From Circinella umbellata (taxonomy: Eukaryota; Mucoromycota; Mucoromycetes; Mucorales; Lichtheimiaceae), in the NCBI GenBank assembly GCA_025093555.1, contig JAIWNF010000011.1, positions 124,001-188,000 of the forward strand: a stretch of 64,000 nt of DNA, read 5' to 3'. Below are positions 25,735 through 38,639 of the stretch, piece by piece. Each line of letters begins with the position of its first letter. Within the stretch, counting starts at the first letter, position 1. The notes under the pieces were generated by a model that was not told the origin of the DNA, made no database searches, and was given only the letters and a program-made list of their open reading frames with translations. Made by a program: the position numbers and the translations under genes.

Positions 25735-28643
25735 CTAAAAATAATAATAAATGAGTAACCATTACGCGTCTCTTTCTTTTATTTTTATTTATAATATAAC
25801 ATATATATTTTTTCTTTGCATAAATAAGACAGTTTGGTATTTTTTTTTCTCTTATACCTTGAAACTAGAAAAAGAAAAAGAATCAAAAAAGGAAGGTTTT
25901 TTTTGAATTAAAGAAATAAGAAGAAGAAGAAAAGAAAAAAAGAAAAGAAAACGGTTAGAATAAAACATGTTATCTTATATATATAAAAAAAAAAGAGAGA
26001 AATCGCGTTGATGAATTAGCGGAGTCTTATAGTGTGAGGAAAACCCACTCTGATTGCGTTAACTTTGTACTACAACAATATTATTATGATCAAATGTAAT
26101 TACTATCACAATACTTATGCTTAATACCATAACAATAATATATAATACTAGTGTCATTATCAATTGAAAAAACTTTATGGTAAATGAGCTATATCATAAC
26201 TTGAAAAGAAGAAAAAGAACGGCCCATAAATTAATAGTGTGAACGTCTTTTTTTTCTTTCAAACCTTCTTTTTTTTTTGTACCTCATTACTAGCATAAAT
26301 CATTTATCATGATAATGATTAACTACTTATATTTGTACTATTATTATATTCATGTGCATTGACCACTTCCTTTTATCAGCATTTTCGTACGACATTTTAT
26401 ATAAAGAATATATTACCAACATATTAAACATGCTATCAAGAACAATGTAACGAATAAGTAAATAATTCCTTTATATTTCTAATATGTACAAGACTTTTCG
26501 CACTCCATTTTTTTACTTGGTCTAACAGTCCCTATTTGTACCAATAAATCTTCAATTAAAACTATTGTTTTTTTTTTGTTCGGATATTCATTATTATTAA
26601 CAATAACAGCAATAGAGTTATTTTTAATCTTACGTATTGAGTTTATATTTTTATTCTCAAAGAACTTTAAAATGAACGTACACCTTAAATTTATTTTCTG
26701 AAATCGATAGGATAACGACAGTCGTTACAATTCAATGAAATTTTCTTTTTCGCAAACAATACTTGTCAACTCTAATGATGTGCACGTATAAATTGGTTTC
26801 CATGACGATTTATCAGTAAAGTTAAAATTTTGAATAGTCTCATATAGTTATACTAGAAGTATATATGGGAAAAAAAAACTTAAGATATCTTATTATCAAT
26901 AAACTGAACCTTTTTTTTAAGAATATATATATATATATATAAAGTACGTATAAACAAATGGAAATGAAGGAGTTATTATATTTCATTATATCGTCAGTGA
27001 AAATAAGTACGTACTAAGTGTTTATTTATGTATAGAGTGTGCTACAAATCAATTGTGTCCGTCCATGAAAATCAATTTTAGGTTTATTTGAGAGCAAAAA
27101 ATATAGCTTGGCTCAAGGGATCCAATGTTAGTAGATATCATAATATAGACAAAACGAGCAAAAAAAAAATTGTATTACTACTATACTTAGTATATCCTCC
27201 TAACAATTATTTCTTCAGATGTCATTAAATGAATGATAATCTGGCGATGAGAGATATTAAGAAAAAAGAATTATTATTACTCATTGATTTATATTTTATA
27301 CACAGACCAATGAAGAGCATTTTTCCAAAACTTATTATCGTGCTGTGGTGTCAATCTAAAAAAGGTACCAACATTACCTAGTGAGAGCAGGGTCCATGAT
27401 GGCAAAAAAAAAAATACTCTTCATTCCACCATTTTTATGTATTTTATAAATCATATTATATTTATTTATGTGATAATTATCATTTATGGTTGATCTATAT
27501 ACGTACGTAGTCTAATATTAATGATTTTTTTTCTTTTCTATTCCATCCTTTCTTATTGTTTCCTTATTTTCATTCAATAAAAAATTTGATTCACCGTTAC
27601 AGTATTTACATGTGTATTGATACGTCAATATATCCCATACCGTTTTTTTTCTATTGATCAGTTTTGAATTCGTAGAATCAAATAAAGCCAAATTGAATTG
27701 ACTTATGTATAAGTAGAACGTTGAGTTTATCTATCAACCCCTAACCCTTACAACAAATCCTGTTTGAAGTCTCTAAAATGGTCTAGTATTTTTCTTTGTT
27801 TTTATTTCAAAAGAAAGGCTTTTTTTTTAAATCGGTTTATGCTTTGGAAAAAATCCGAGAAGTATAATATTAGCTGATTGAGTCATATATGCCACAGGGG
27901 TCAAACAGTGGAAACGACTGGCCTATTTGCCTTTTTTTAACATAAAATTTTGTAACTATATTTATAGTGTATGTAATATAAGAAAAATTTACATTGCATT
28001 ACTGAAAATTGTAATAACAAAAAAAAACAAAAAAAAAAACATGTCAATCAAAAAAACTAAAAGCTAATATGGTACTAGAGTATCGAACGAAAACAAAACA
28101 AATAATAAGGGTAAGTAATATATATATTATGTCTTTCAAAGTTATTATGTTAATATAAGTCAAACAAGTCAGCTCTTCGATACTGTTAAATCACTAGATA
28201 TCAATAGTCAAAACGCCATCCTGAATGGCAAGCTTCATAGTTTGTACATAATCCTTTTGATATATACTCTTTAAATCTGTTCACTTCTTCAATGAGGAGT
28301 AATTATAGACTGGTACACCAACATAACCAATGCTTTAACTTATGTCTTTTATCTGATTACAAGGTATTTATACCACACTACTGGTTGGTTGAAATAAACT
28401 TTTTTTAGATACGCCAAACTTTTTTTCATGGCCCTTTGGCATAGCTGTCACGGCCCCATCGTACAAAATAGTCCGCGGCATAATTTCCAGTTCTGGGAAG
28501 GGTAAAGGGAAACTCGGGATAATATTTTTGCAGTATTTGAATCATTTAGTTTCATTATAAAGAAACCCCAAATCAAGACAAATTAACTTGACTAGTAGGT
28601 CCCCTCGCTCCCCCCTTTTTTATATCTTTTCTTAAAAAAAACA
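25735..28643. other. Divergent 2.9-kb spacer
   Basis: AT-rich DNA between the divergent aminopeptidase and methyltransferase genes; it must hold both promoters. A purine-rich tract (about 25860-25960) lies just upstream of the aminopeptidase start. No gene, tRNA or clear repeat was seen. Confidence 0.5.
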
Positions 28644-29803
28644 ATGGCTCCAGCTTTACATCCAACTGCTGCAAGTGGCTTTGATAAACAAGCTGATGCT
28701 TATGGTTAGTTGATATCTATAACTCGTAGCTGTCTTATATAAAGTAAAAAACGGGGTAAGAATAAATTTTGACCACGGTTAGTTTATATAATTCTTCTGT
28801 ATATAGCTCAAACACGACCTAAATACCCAAAAGCTGCTCTTGACCAGATTCAAACTTTGGTACCTGATCTTAATGCTTCTATATGTGACTTGGCTGCTGG
28901 AACTGGCATTCTTACACAATTGTTGGTGGAAGATTGCGGATATAAGAATGTCACTGCTGTTGAACCAGTGAATGCTATGCGTGAAAAGCTCAGTTCGATC
29001 CTACCCGAAGTAACTACAAAAAAAGGTACCAGTTGGGAGATCCCTTTACCATCTGAATCGCAAGATGTCGTTATTGTTGCGCAAGCCTGGCATTGGTTTG
29101 CTGATCTACAGAGTTTAAGAGAAATTTATCGAATACTTAAGCCTAATGGTCATTTTATCCTTATTTGGAATTTGGAAAGCCCTCGTAGTCGTTGGGTTCA
29201 AGGACTGAGAAAGTGAGTCGCTGTTTACTTTCATTAATCATGCTGTGTATGTGTACAAATTGATCCACTAAACTAACATATATCGCCATAAACATTATAG
29301 TATTTATGAGCGATACGAGAGCTCTGCTCCTCAATATAGGTAATATATTCAATAATTGATGATAATGATGATGGTATATCCACATGATTGAATAACTAAA
29401 TATGTGTATATTACAATAGATTAGGATTATGGAAGCAAGTATTTGAGGATAAGGAAGCTGCGAAATTATTTAAACTCCCATTAAATCATATTCAGTTCGA
29501 ATATGACTTTTTGGTTGCTAAGGAAAATATATTTCGGCGTGTAATGACGAAAAGTTATATATGTAAGTATGCTATTTACATATGATAATCATCCCATCTC
29601 TTTCTCTTTCTCCTTCTCCTTCTTCTTATTAATGTAATCATATATATCCAATAGCCATCCTTACAGATGAAGAACGTGCAAATGTGACGAAAGAGATGGA
29701 AGCCATTCTTGCTGATCCTACTAGCGAATTCTCAGTAGATGAACATAATCAAGCCTTGTATCCTCATGATACTGATTTATTCTGGACTCAGAAACGTAAT
29801 TAA
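28644..29803 (+). CDS. Class I SAM-dependent methyltransferase (Methyltransf_11 type)
   Basis: Five exons (28644-28704, 28807-29212, 29301-29339, 29420-29562, 29655-29803) give 265 residues. The fold is clear: motif I CDLAAGTGIL at about residue 48, an acidic residue after beta-2 (VTAVEPVNAM), an aromatic block QAWHWFAD and motif III/post-III RILKPNGHFILIWN. The start MAPALHPTAASGFDKQADAY and the HWF block resemble fungal small-molecule methyltransferases related to yeast Tmt1/Crg1. Substrate is unknown. No targeting signal is seen, so it is probably cytosolic. The next gene starts about 320 bp downstream on the same strand. Confidence 0.85.
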
Positions 29804-30120
29804 AATATAACACTAATAAATAATCATTGTGTGTATTTCTCTGACATGCAGAGAGAATCACTAGTAGTAGTAGAAAGCTCTGAAACTAAAAGGGCTGTAC
29901 CACTATATATTTATGGTATTATCAGTATCATCTTGTCATTAGTATTATTATTAAAGTCATGTCTGATCAAATTAAATCCTTAAGATCAATTCCTAAAACC
30001 TCCACTGAAAGTAGAAATTTGAGGCTTATGGTGTCAAAGTTCCGCGGCGCTACTTATGCAACTTTAAACAAGTACTACTACTTGGTGCTTTTTTTTTTTT
30101 TGACCTAGTTAAATAAAATC
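29804..30120. other. Short spacer between methyltransferase and TRM4
   Basis: 317 bp with a poly-T run just before the TRM4 start. It should contain the 3' end of the upstream transcript and the TRM4 promoter. Nothing else was seen. Confidence 0.5.
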
Positions 30121-33100
30121 ATGGCGCAATTGAGTAGAAGAAAGAGACGAGAAGCAGTAGGTTGAGAATTTATGCTTCTTATTTTTTTTTTTTTTTGGAT
30201 TGAATGATACATTTCTAAGTTGACAACTTAAAACAAATAGCGTTTGCGCAGAAGTCAGAGAGATGATCGACAACCAGAAGACAATAGCAATAATAATGAT
30301 CAATCAACAAAAAAACGAGGTGAATGGGTTACTGTTAAAGACAATGAACAATTTAAAAATTATTACAAGGTTAATTTTTTTTTCTCAATCGTGTACGATA
30401 AACATTGAAAAGTCTCAAAAGAAAAGAAAAAAGCTAATCTTGTATATGTTGTTTTGATAGAATCAAAATATTTTATCAGAAGAAGAGTTTGATGAATTTT
30501 ATAAAGCGCTTCAGATGCCTTTACCAAGCACATTCCGGATTACTGGGACTCGGAGGTAACAATTAATTAGAAGCTTATTTTATATATAATAACTTATTAT
30601 ATTAATTGAATAATATTAATAAAACCCATAAAACTAGTCATGCATTATCAATTCAAAGATTGATCAAAGAAGTTTATATTCCTGCTATGGAACATATTAC
30701 AATTGATGGAGCAAAAGTGGAACCACCAACAACGTTACCATGGTATCCGGATGGATTGGGATGGCAAATTAATGCAACTCGTATGGTAATCAAGCGCTCG
30801 CCTGAGTTTTCTAAATTTCATAAATTCATTGTTGCAGAAACTGAATCTGGTAACTTGAGTAGACAAGAAGCAGTCAGTATGGTACCACCTTTACTGATGG
30901 ATATTAAACCACATCAATCGGTTTTGGATATGTGTGCTGCTCCAGGATCTAAAACTGCACAAATTATTGAAGCCGTTCATGCGAATGATAACTTGAAAGA
31001 ACTTCCAAGTAAGAAAATGAGTGTACTTATGGACTGTATTAAGTTTTATTTCAATAACACTTGGTATAAATATATTGTTATAGGTGGTTTGGTGGTTGCT
31101 AATGATGTAGATGCCAAACGAAGTTGCTTGTTGGTTCATCAACTTAAGCGGATGCAGGTAAAATGTATACAATAATGAGATCCTTCTTATATCACTCGAA
31201 TCATTGCTAATCATTATCATCTATGATATTTTATAGTCGCCCTGTTTTGTCGCAACTAATCATGATGCCGCGCATTTCCCTGGCATTCGACTTACAGATG
31301 AAAGTGGAAATATAACAGGCCCTTTACGATTTGATCGTGTTCTATGTGATGTTCCTTGCAGGTATATATTTGAAAATACAATATGTAACGTGACATCGTA
31401 CAACCGGCTTTTTTTGTGGGGATTTTTAAACTATTAGGATATTTATTTAATAGTGGCGACGGAACAATCCGCAAGAATGACAAGATATGGACAAAGTGGA
31501 GTCAAGATGGAGCATTAGAGTTACACAGGTAAATTACACATAACACTAAAAAGAATTTGCTTACGGAAGCAAAATATAAGGTTACGGAAAATATCTTACT
31601 TTTATGGAATAGTACCCAAATTCAGATATTTTTACGGGGAGTACATCTTTGTAAAGTTGGTGGACGCATCGTATATTCGACTTGTTCTCTGAATCCAATA
31701 GAGAATGAAGCAGTTGTAGCCGAAGTTCTTCGCCGATCTAAAGGTAATGATTATTCCTATTACTATAATTAATATTCACCACATCAAACTATTTTTATTT
31801 TTATTGATAATAAATAAACAAATAACAACTTTATATAAACGACAACTTGGGGTAATTCATCTTATAATAAAAATAGGTGCATTAGAACTTCGAGATGTCT
31901 CCGACCAACTTCCCGAATTAAAACGGAAACCTGGTTTAAAGACTTGGAAGGTTGGTTTTGGGAAGAAAAAAAAAACCTGAAATGTTTAAGTCAAAGAAAA
32001 AAATATTGACTATTTTTAACAACAATTCAGGTTATTACAAAGGACGGCAAATTTCTAAATTCTATACAAGATTTACAAGATAATAACAACAACAAAAACA
32101 ATGATTCGCAAAACCGGAAATTTCCAAAATCAGTGTTCCCACCTGACAATGCTAATGATTTACATTTAGATCGTTGGTAAGATAAATGGATAATCTGATC
32201 GACTGTTTTTTTTGTGGTGAAATGAAGCACAAACCGAACGAAATGGGAATAGTATCTAATGTACATTTAATCATCATTATAATATAGTCTCCGGATATAC
32301 CCCCATTTACAAAATACAGGTGGGTTTTTCGTTGCTGTATTTGATAAGGTTAAACCTATAAGTCAATCAGAACGTGAAGTGGGAGATATCGAAGAGGATG
32401 TTCACGATGATAACGAAAGTAGCAATGAACCCATGAAAGCTACTACATCGGCTGTGATTCCCACTAAACGACCAATTAGTGAAAACAATGATGATTCCAA
32501 AGAAATGCCACCCAACAAAAAACCTGTACGAGAAGCACCTTTTGAATTAGTCCCAGTGAATGAAAATGAAATCAATCAAATCAGGTGAGTTTTTTTTTTT
32601 TTTTTGAACTATCTTTTTTTTTTTGGGGAGAAAGGAAAGACTATTTTTATGCGCGCGCATAAAAATGAACAAATCAAAAGAGTGTGCGACTTATCATTGG
32701 AAACATTGAAACAAAAACAAACAACTAAAAAAAAATATAAACAAACAAACAACCGTGAATATTTTCATTATAGTGAATTTTATGGTCTGGACTGTGCGTT
32801 TCCTAGAGATCAATTCTTGTTTCGATCAGAAGGCAAAAGTAAAATAATGTATTTTGTATCTAAAGCTGTTAAAGAATTATTAGAAGAAAAAGACGTGAAT
32901 CGACTCAATATCGTCATGACGGGTACCCGAGCATTTGTTCGTCAACCATCTGTTGAATCGGAAGGTCGAATGCCATTCCGATTGACATGGGAGAGTATAC
33001 CTTTGTTGGATGGCATGTTGTCAGACCGGCGACGAGTTAAAATAGCATGCGATGCCGATTTACAAACACTCCTTACAGAAGCATATCCTAAAATCGAACA

Positions 33101-33652
33101 ATTTGGAGCCGAGACAATTACAAAATTAGAAGCAATGGGTAAGTTAAAGAAAGAGGGGTACATTAGTGCTATCAATTATCTATAACATGTATAAAAAATT
33201 TAAAAAAGGAACATGTACATGAGATCGCATATATAAATGAAAAAAATCTCTTCCTTGTATGTAAAAATTTACACCAATACTTTTATGGTTTAGAGCTAGG
33301 ATGTTGTGTATTTGACTATACGACGATCGACAAATCAGGGGGGCAACCAACTGACTTGACCCTCCCAGTGTGGCGAGGACGAGCTTCATTAAGCCTTTTA
33401 TTAAATAAGAATGAAAAAAGGTAAAAAAAAAAAAAAAAATTCTACGTGGAACTTAGACAGAAACGAACGGCTGAACCTTTATTAACTACTTTTCGAATCT
33501 GATTTTTCCATTTATAATAATGTGTAATATAATACAGGGCTTTATGTCAAAGAATATTTGGAATTATCCCTGACTTGGAGACACCCGAACATTTGAAATT
33601 ACGGTCAGCTGCCAACCAGTTAAAGGCTGCTGAAAGTGAGACCTTGCCCTGA
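30121..33652 (+). CDS. TRM4: tRNA (cytosine-5-)-methyltransferase NSUN2/Trm4
   Basis: Fourteen exons: 30121-30156, 30241-30369, 30461-30555, 30638-31008, 31084-31157, 31237-31361, 31454-31528, 31613-31743, 31877-31950, 32031-32176, 32288-32584, 32774-33138, 33294-33420, 33538-33652. They join in phase to 719 residues, as expected for Trm4/NSUN2. It methylates C5 of cytosine in tRNAs (several positions in yeast) in the nucleus. Visible motifs: basic N-terminus, motif [13 protein letters not shown], motif IV DVPCSGDG with Cys276, and motif VI YSTCSL with Cys326; two catalytic cysteines are diagnostic of RNA m5C enzymes. The C-terminal PUA-like half carries the family's [16 protein letters not shown] block and [11 protein letters not shown]. 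An acidic, Ser/Asn-rich insert (about residues 430-490) is lineage-specific. Intron 11 contains a 24-bp perfect palindrome. Confidence 0.95.
32643..32666. repeat. Perfect 24-bp palindrome with (GC)4 core
   Basis: ATTTTTAT, then GCGCGCGC, then ATAAAAAT: every position pairs with its mirror. It lies in the intron between TRM4 exons 11 and 12. The alternating GC core is a sequence type prone to Z-DNA, and the RNA could form a 10- to 12-bp hairpin. Confidence 0.9.
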
Positions 33653-34093
33653 ATTACATAAAACAAGAGCTGGACAGGAGGAGGAGGTGGAACTAATAGA
33701 TGTTACGGCATAAATCTGAGCTACCAAATATGTCATATTCGATCCTAGAGAATAGATTTAAGTGGTTGTCAATCCCTGAAAACAATTCTCCATTTGGAAT
33801 GAAAGTTTGAGATTATTCCGAGGTGTTAGAGTAACCAATAACAATTTGCATCGTTAGAATAAACTTGACCTTCTTTCCAAGTCCGCTAGGACGCTAAAAC
33901 GTGGTTCGTAACTCCGGCCAGTCTCTTCTCTTAATTTTTTTTATACATATAATGCGTTATAATACTCAGAAAATTAAATAAATACTCCACATTTTTTTTC
34001 GACACAATTTCTTTTCTCCATCTTATTTTCTCACACATATTTTATATATCACACAACTCTCTTATAAAGAATAACAAAAAATAACAATATAAG
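33653..34093. other. Promoter region of the polyol dehydrogenase gene
   Basis: 441 bp between two plus-strand genes. The last 80 bp hold a TTTTATATATC TATA-like stretch (about 34040) and a CT-rich leader before the ATG at 34094. No other feature was seen. Confidence 0.45.
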
Positions 34094-35309
34094 ATGTCAT
34101 CTCAACAATACCAAATTCCTGATGAAAACACCAAGAACTATGGTGTTTTGTTAAATAAGAAGGATGATCTTCAAGTCGTTGAAATTCCTATGCCTACACC
34201 CGCTGCTGATGAAGTTCAAGTTCAAGTTAAAGCAACTGGTATTTGTGGATCTGATATCCACTTGTGGAAGTATGGTGAAATTGGTATTTTCCCTGTTACT
34301 CAACCTCAATTGCTTGGTCACGAAAGTGCTGGTATTGTTACTGCCCTTGGTGAAGGTGTTACTACCCTTCGTGTTGGTGATAGAGTTGCCATTGAAGCGT
34401 AAGTTATTTTTTTGATATTTATTTAATTTAAAAATGATATTACGGATCGGAAAACAATAGATATGTATATGAATGGATAATTAATAGTTAATTCAAATAT
34501 TAACCATCGATTTTTCTGTATTTATATACAGTGGCATTCCTTGCAGCAAGTGTGCACAATGTATGGCTGGACGTTACCATTTGTGTCCCGTCGTAGTTTT
34601 CAAGTCCACACCACCTTATGATGGGCTTTTGGCCAAATACTGTACCCACCCTGCTCGATGGCTTCATAAGATTCCCGACAATGTCTCTTTTGAACAGGGT
34701 GCTCTTTTGGAACCTCTTTCCGTTGCTATTTCTGCCATTGAGCGCAGTGGTGCCACTTTTGGTCGCTCTTTACTCATTACTGGTGCCGGCCCTATTGGTT
34801 TGATTGTTTTGGCTGTCGCCAAGGCTACTGGTATCAGCCCTGTTGTTATCACCGATGTTCAACCTTCTCGTCTCCAATACGCAAAGGAAATGGGCGCTGA
34901 TTATATCTATCAAGTGGATCCCAAAAAGCCCGATTATGAAGCAGCTAAAGAAATCCGCGATTTAGTAGGAGGTGAAGGCACAGAGTTTACTTTGGAATGT
35001 ACAGGTATTGAATCATCGTTCCGTACTGCTATTATGGCTACCCGCGATGCTGGTGTCTGTTGTTTGGTTGGTGTAGGCAAGAACGATCAATCTTTACCAG
35101 TCAACAACTTCGCTATGCGTGAAGTCGATATCAAGGGTCTTTTCCGATACCATCACACTTATCCCCGTGCCATTGCCTTGATGGCCAGTGGCAAACTCAA
35201 TATTGATCATCTCATCACTCACAAGTATGATATCATGGATGCTCTCAAGGCATTCAATACTGCTGCTGATTACTCTACTGGTGCTATCAAGGTTCAAATT
35301 ACCAACTAA
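34094..35309 (+). CDS. Zinc-dependent sorbitol/xylitol dehydrogenase (MDR family)
   Basis: Two exons (34094-34398, 34532-35309) give 360 residues, the normal length for medium-chain polyol dehydrogenases. Catalytic zinc ligands lie in GICGSDIHLW and LLGHESAG; the structural zinc cysteines are in PCSKCAQCMAGRYHLC. The Rossmann fold GAGPIGLIVLAVAK is followed by an acidic residue at the end of beta-2 (VVITDVQPSR), which indicates NAD+ rather than NADP+. The enzyme would oxidise a polyol to a ketose (sorbitol to fructose, or xylitol to xylulose) in the cytosol; the two activities cannot be separated by eye. Exon 2 is notably GC-richer than most genes here, with codons typical of a well-expressed gene. 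Confidence 0.93.
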
Positions 35310-35814
35310 AATGCTTCTCAATTGACACTATCTATTATTTATATATATACATATGTACACATACACCGACAATCCACAGCAATATATAATTATAACTCTT
35401 GCATAACGCATCCATTATATAGAAATCCTTATTTTTTTTATTTTATTTGCATCATCTTTTTTTTTCCGTTCTTTTTATCGCATTATCATGTTCCCTTCTC
35501 CAGCCTCCTTTTTTTTTTACTCTACTTTCAAACGTGGCATTAATTGTATAATCTGAATTTTTACGATTTGTATCATATATATAATAAAACAGCACTAATA
35601 TATCATATAACATCTTCCTTATCATATTTACTAAACAAAACATAGGGTTTTCGTAAATGTCTCTAACTATTACTGTTACTATTAGTATTATTATTATCCT
35701 CTATCAGAATTAGTTTGTAAAATAATAGAATAGTTTAATAAAAAAAGTGCTGGTAAAAGAATGGTTTCCGCGGATCAAAAAAAAACTGATTTGCGTTTAA
35801 TGTGATTGGTATTC
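35310..35814. other. Convergent 3' flanks
   Basis: 505 bp between the convergent dehydrogenase and pyrophosphatase genes, T-rich with several AATAAA-like signals. No gene was seen. Confidence 0.5.
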
Positions 35815-37493
35815 TTAATATGGTGGTACGAAAGACCATTCATAGTATTTTTCAGGGATTGGTTTTGGCTCTTGTGGATTGTTCTGTATATAATAAGAAG
35901 AACATAAATATTTACATCTGTCACACTTGTATATTTTTGTTACTTTTATCTTTATTACCTCTGGTACAGATTGTACTTCTGGGGTATTAGCATTCACCTT
36001 GTAGGGAGAGTTTTTATTAGTTAATGTTGCGCTATAACGTATACAAATAGGTATTAGTTTTTTTTTCTTAAAGCGTCTCTTGAACAAACATTTCGTCAAA
36101 TATATAATTTTAACTTACGTTTTAATGGTTCCTTTCTCTGTTTTTTTATTGGTCGTTCTTCCATCAATCAATGCTTTCCAAAAATCATGTGTTTGATAAA
36201 TCACACCTAAGGTATATTCCTATTATATAAATATAGGATTTTATTCGGTGAGCAAGCTATATTGGCATCACCATCATTTTTTTAGAAGAAAAGATGGGCC
36301 ATATACCTTATCCATATAACGACCTCCAAAACCAAATGTATTAGCCTGTCCGTTGGTTGGTATTTTGTATGTTCTAAACCAGTTTCTAACCTCGTCCTGA
36401 AAGCCTGGATAATACTTTTCAACGTCATCCATATCTAAATGATTAATTAATGAAATCGTCAGTACGTATACTATATATACAATTTGTTTTTCGCTCTTTT
36501 ATATATATATATTATAATTGAAAGACAAGCATTAACTATTTATGTATTGCGCCTTGGGGTTATGGATATCAAGGGTGATGACTTTCCAATCTAGTGAACC
36601 CTCATCAATAAGACATAATCCACCCAAAACTTTAACTTGTTTGACTTGTCCAATAAATCCAGGAGTCTCGCTTATTTCTATAACATCGATAGGATCGTTA
36701 TCACCACGGGCTCCTGTACTGGGGTCTTTGAAATTTGGATCTTCATAAGTTTGTTGAATAGCGCCGTAATTGGCTATTACTCCTTTTGTTGGGTACATAT
36801 TGGGTAGATAACGCAGTGAGCCATCTTCCAAGAAATCTTGCATGATAGGATTCATTAGTACTTCTTTTGTAGTCTAATATAAATTTTGTTTTATAGCTGA
36901 TATTCGTTAATAACAGTTTATAAAATAAGTAAACTATCTTTTGCGTTCTTTTTGTGCGGATTTTTGGTGTATGCGCATGCACACACAGACAATTTGCATA
37001 TGATTTTTATTTGTATCTTTTTTTTTTGTTTACGTACCTCTGTTTTAGCTAAATTTGAACGTGGAATTTCTATAATCATATTGAAAATATCAGGGTCACT
37101 TCTTGATGCTGGCTTAAGTGGAAGATCATGGAAAATAGACATGGGGATACCTTGCTCATTTTCTAGATTTAATTAATTAGATATAATTATTGTTACTACT
37201 CAGTTAGGTAAAACACTATCATTGTCAGCTTTAATATTCTAGAAGATAATGAAAAAAAAATTGACATTGCAACGAGTAGATATTTTACCCAGATAAAGAG
37301 CAAAGTCTTTGGTATTGTATGAACCTGTGGTTCTAATTCGGTATAAACAGTCTACATCAGCACAAGGCTTCTCATTATTATGATTAATTTCATCTACTAA
37401 GTTATCGAGAAATGGAATGACGCTGTCACTTAATGCTGTCGTGCTAGCAACAGTGCAAGTAAGAGCAAGTGTTGCAAGCTTTAATAACAGCAT
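35815..37493 (-). CDS. Inorganic pyrophosphatase, family I, with predicted signal peptide (copy A)
   Basis: Seven exons (37493-37289, 37162-37038, 36873-36537, 36434-36307, 36219-36119, 36031-35959, 35883-35815) give 345 residues. The catalytic core matches eukaryotic family I PPases: IIEIPRSNLAKTE, NYGAIQQTYEDP, the Mg-binding signature DNDPIDV at about 168-174, and DEGSLDWKVITLD. It hydrolyses pyrophosphate to two phosphates. Unlike the usual cytosolic enzyme (about 285 residues), it begins with a hydrophobic stretch (MLLLKLATLALTCTVASTTA) that reads as a secretory signal, followed by a segment with paired cysteines (CADVDC). A mitochondrial location is possible but the leader lacks the basic character. 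It is tandem with a diverged paralogue 1.1 kb upstream. The sixth intron is flanked by consensus sites and all phases agree. Confidence 0.9.
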
Positions 37494-37561
37494 CGATGAA
37501 ATGGAGTATAAAAACAAGGGCAAGGAAATAAGAAAGAAAAAGTTTGTCTTCCAAGTTAGAA

Positions 37562-37575
37562 TTATATATATAAAT
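37562..37575 (-). promoter_or_regulatory. TATA-like element of pyrophosphatase copy A
   Basis: Read on the minus strand, ATTTATATATATAA lies about 70-80 bp upstream of the ATG at 37493. Position and sequence suit a TATA box; functional use is inferred. Confidence 0.4.
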
Positions 37576-37819
37576 CCCTCGGTCTTTTTTTTCACCCCAA
37601 TCTAATACCCCCTCTTTATTTAAAGACTCTACATTTTGCTTTTTCTACAAGTTGTAAATGCTTATCCGCTCCTTTTACTAGCATTCTTTCTGATATTATA
37701 TATACATCAAGGGTTGAAAAAAAGAAGGGGTTTTAGGGGATGATCAGTGGTATATATGGTGTATTAAGCTCGTGACAGAAAAAATACTGCATACAAACTA
37801 AAACAGTAGTACTGAGTAC

Positions 37820-38461
37820 CAGTGTTGGGTTTCCGCCGTAGCGGAAAAGGCGGAAACGTGGCGGAATCCTTTTTCATTCAATCAATATGTTTATGGAATT
37901 ATGAAATGAAAAGTTTCATTAAAATAATAATAAAGAAGAGTGACAAGTGAGAGTAAATATTTATATTTAAGCTATGAAAAAAGATTATTTAATGTCTATT
38001 TTACTTCTGCTGAGCGAGCCTCTAAAAAAAATCCAGGTTTGTCTACATAAAAATCCTACTCCTCTTTATGCACAAGAGTTAAATTTATAGTTACGTGATC
38101 TATTGACAATCGATGTCGGGCATTACCTTATTAAGCCAATTTATTGAACAACGCCCAATATGTATGTTAAAGTTATTATTTGCTTCTACAACATCTATAG
38201 ATTATCAAATCAAAACCAGTGGTTTAAAAAGATCATTATCGTCATTTCTGTGTTATTATACTATATAGTTCCATAGTTCCTGTTGTGGACCATATTATCA
38301 CGCTATAATAGTAATAATAGTAACAGATGTAATACATTAAAATATCAATAGATCAAATTACTTTTATTCAATATGATGTATCGTATTTATGTTTACTGAT
38401 GCTAACTCTATAATATATTTCTGCCAGTTTCCTCCAGGTCGGAAAGTCGAAAAGTCGGCGT
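37820..38461 (+). mobile_element. hAT-like short element, left copy
   Basis: About 640 bp that recurs in inverted orientation at 41125-41808. The left end, CAGTGTTGGGTTTCCGCC, resembles hAT-superfamily termini; the right end is GTCGAAAAGTCGG. Shared blocks include CAATCAATATGTTTATG and a 29-nt exact match at 38123-38151 versus 41500-41528. An ATG near 37974 opens a frame like the one in the other copy (ATGAAAAA...TTAATGTC), but it is shifted and ends early. No full transposase is present, so this is a non-autonomous or decayed copy. It lies about 330 bp upstream of pyrophosphatase copy A. Confidence 0.6.
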
Positions 38462-38639
38462 GATTCCCCTTATAAGCCTATTAAACTTACCCCTAACGGC
38501 GCTGACGCATGTATTTATTTTATAGGAGAAGACTTTCATGCTTTATTTAATTATGATAGAAAGGAATTTATTATCTATTAAGCTGTATACGTATATGATT
38601 TATAGTGAGATAATTTATAATTCTAAGCAGAAACATTTT

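Noticed and set aside
27740..27760. CCCCTAACCCTTA, which resembles telomere repeats.
   Set aside because: Only about two imperfect units in the middle of the window; chance match.
34618..34852. Open frames on both strands within exon 2 of the polyol dehydrogenase.
   Set aside because: Shadows caused by the GC-richer coding sequence; the dehydrogenase frame carries all the motifs.
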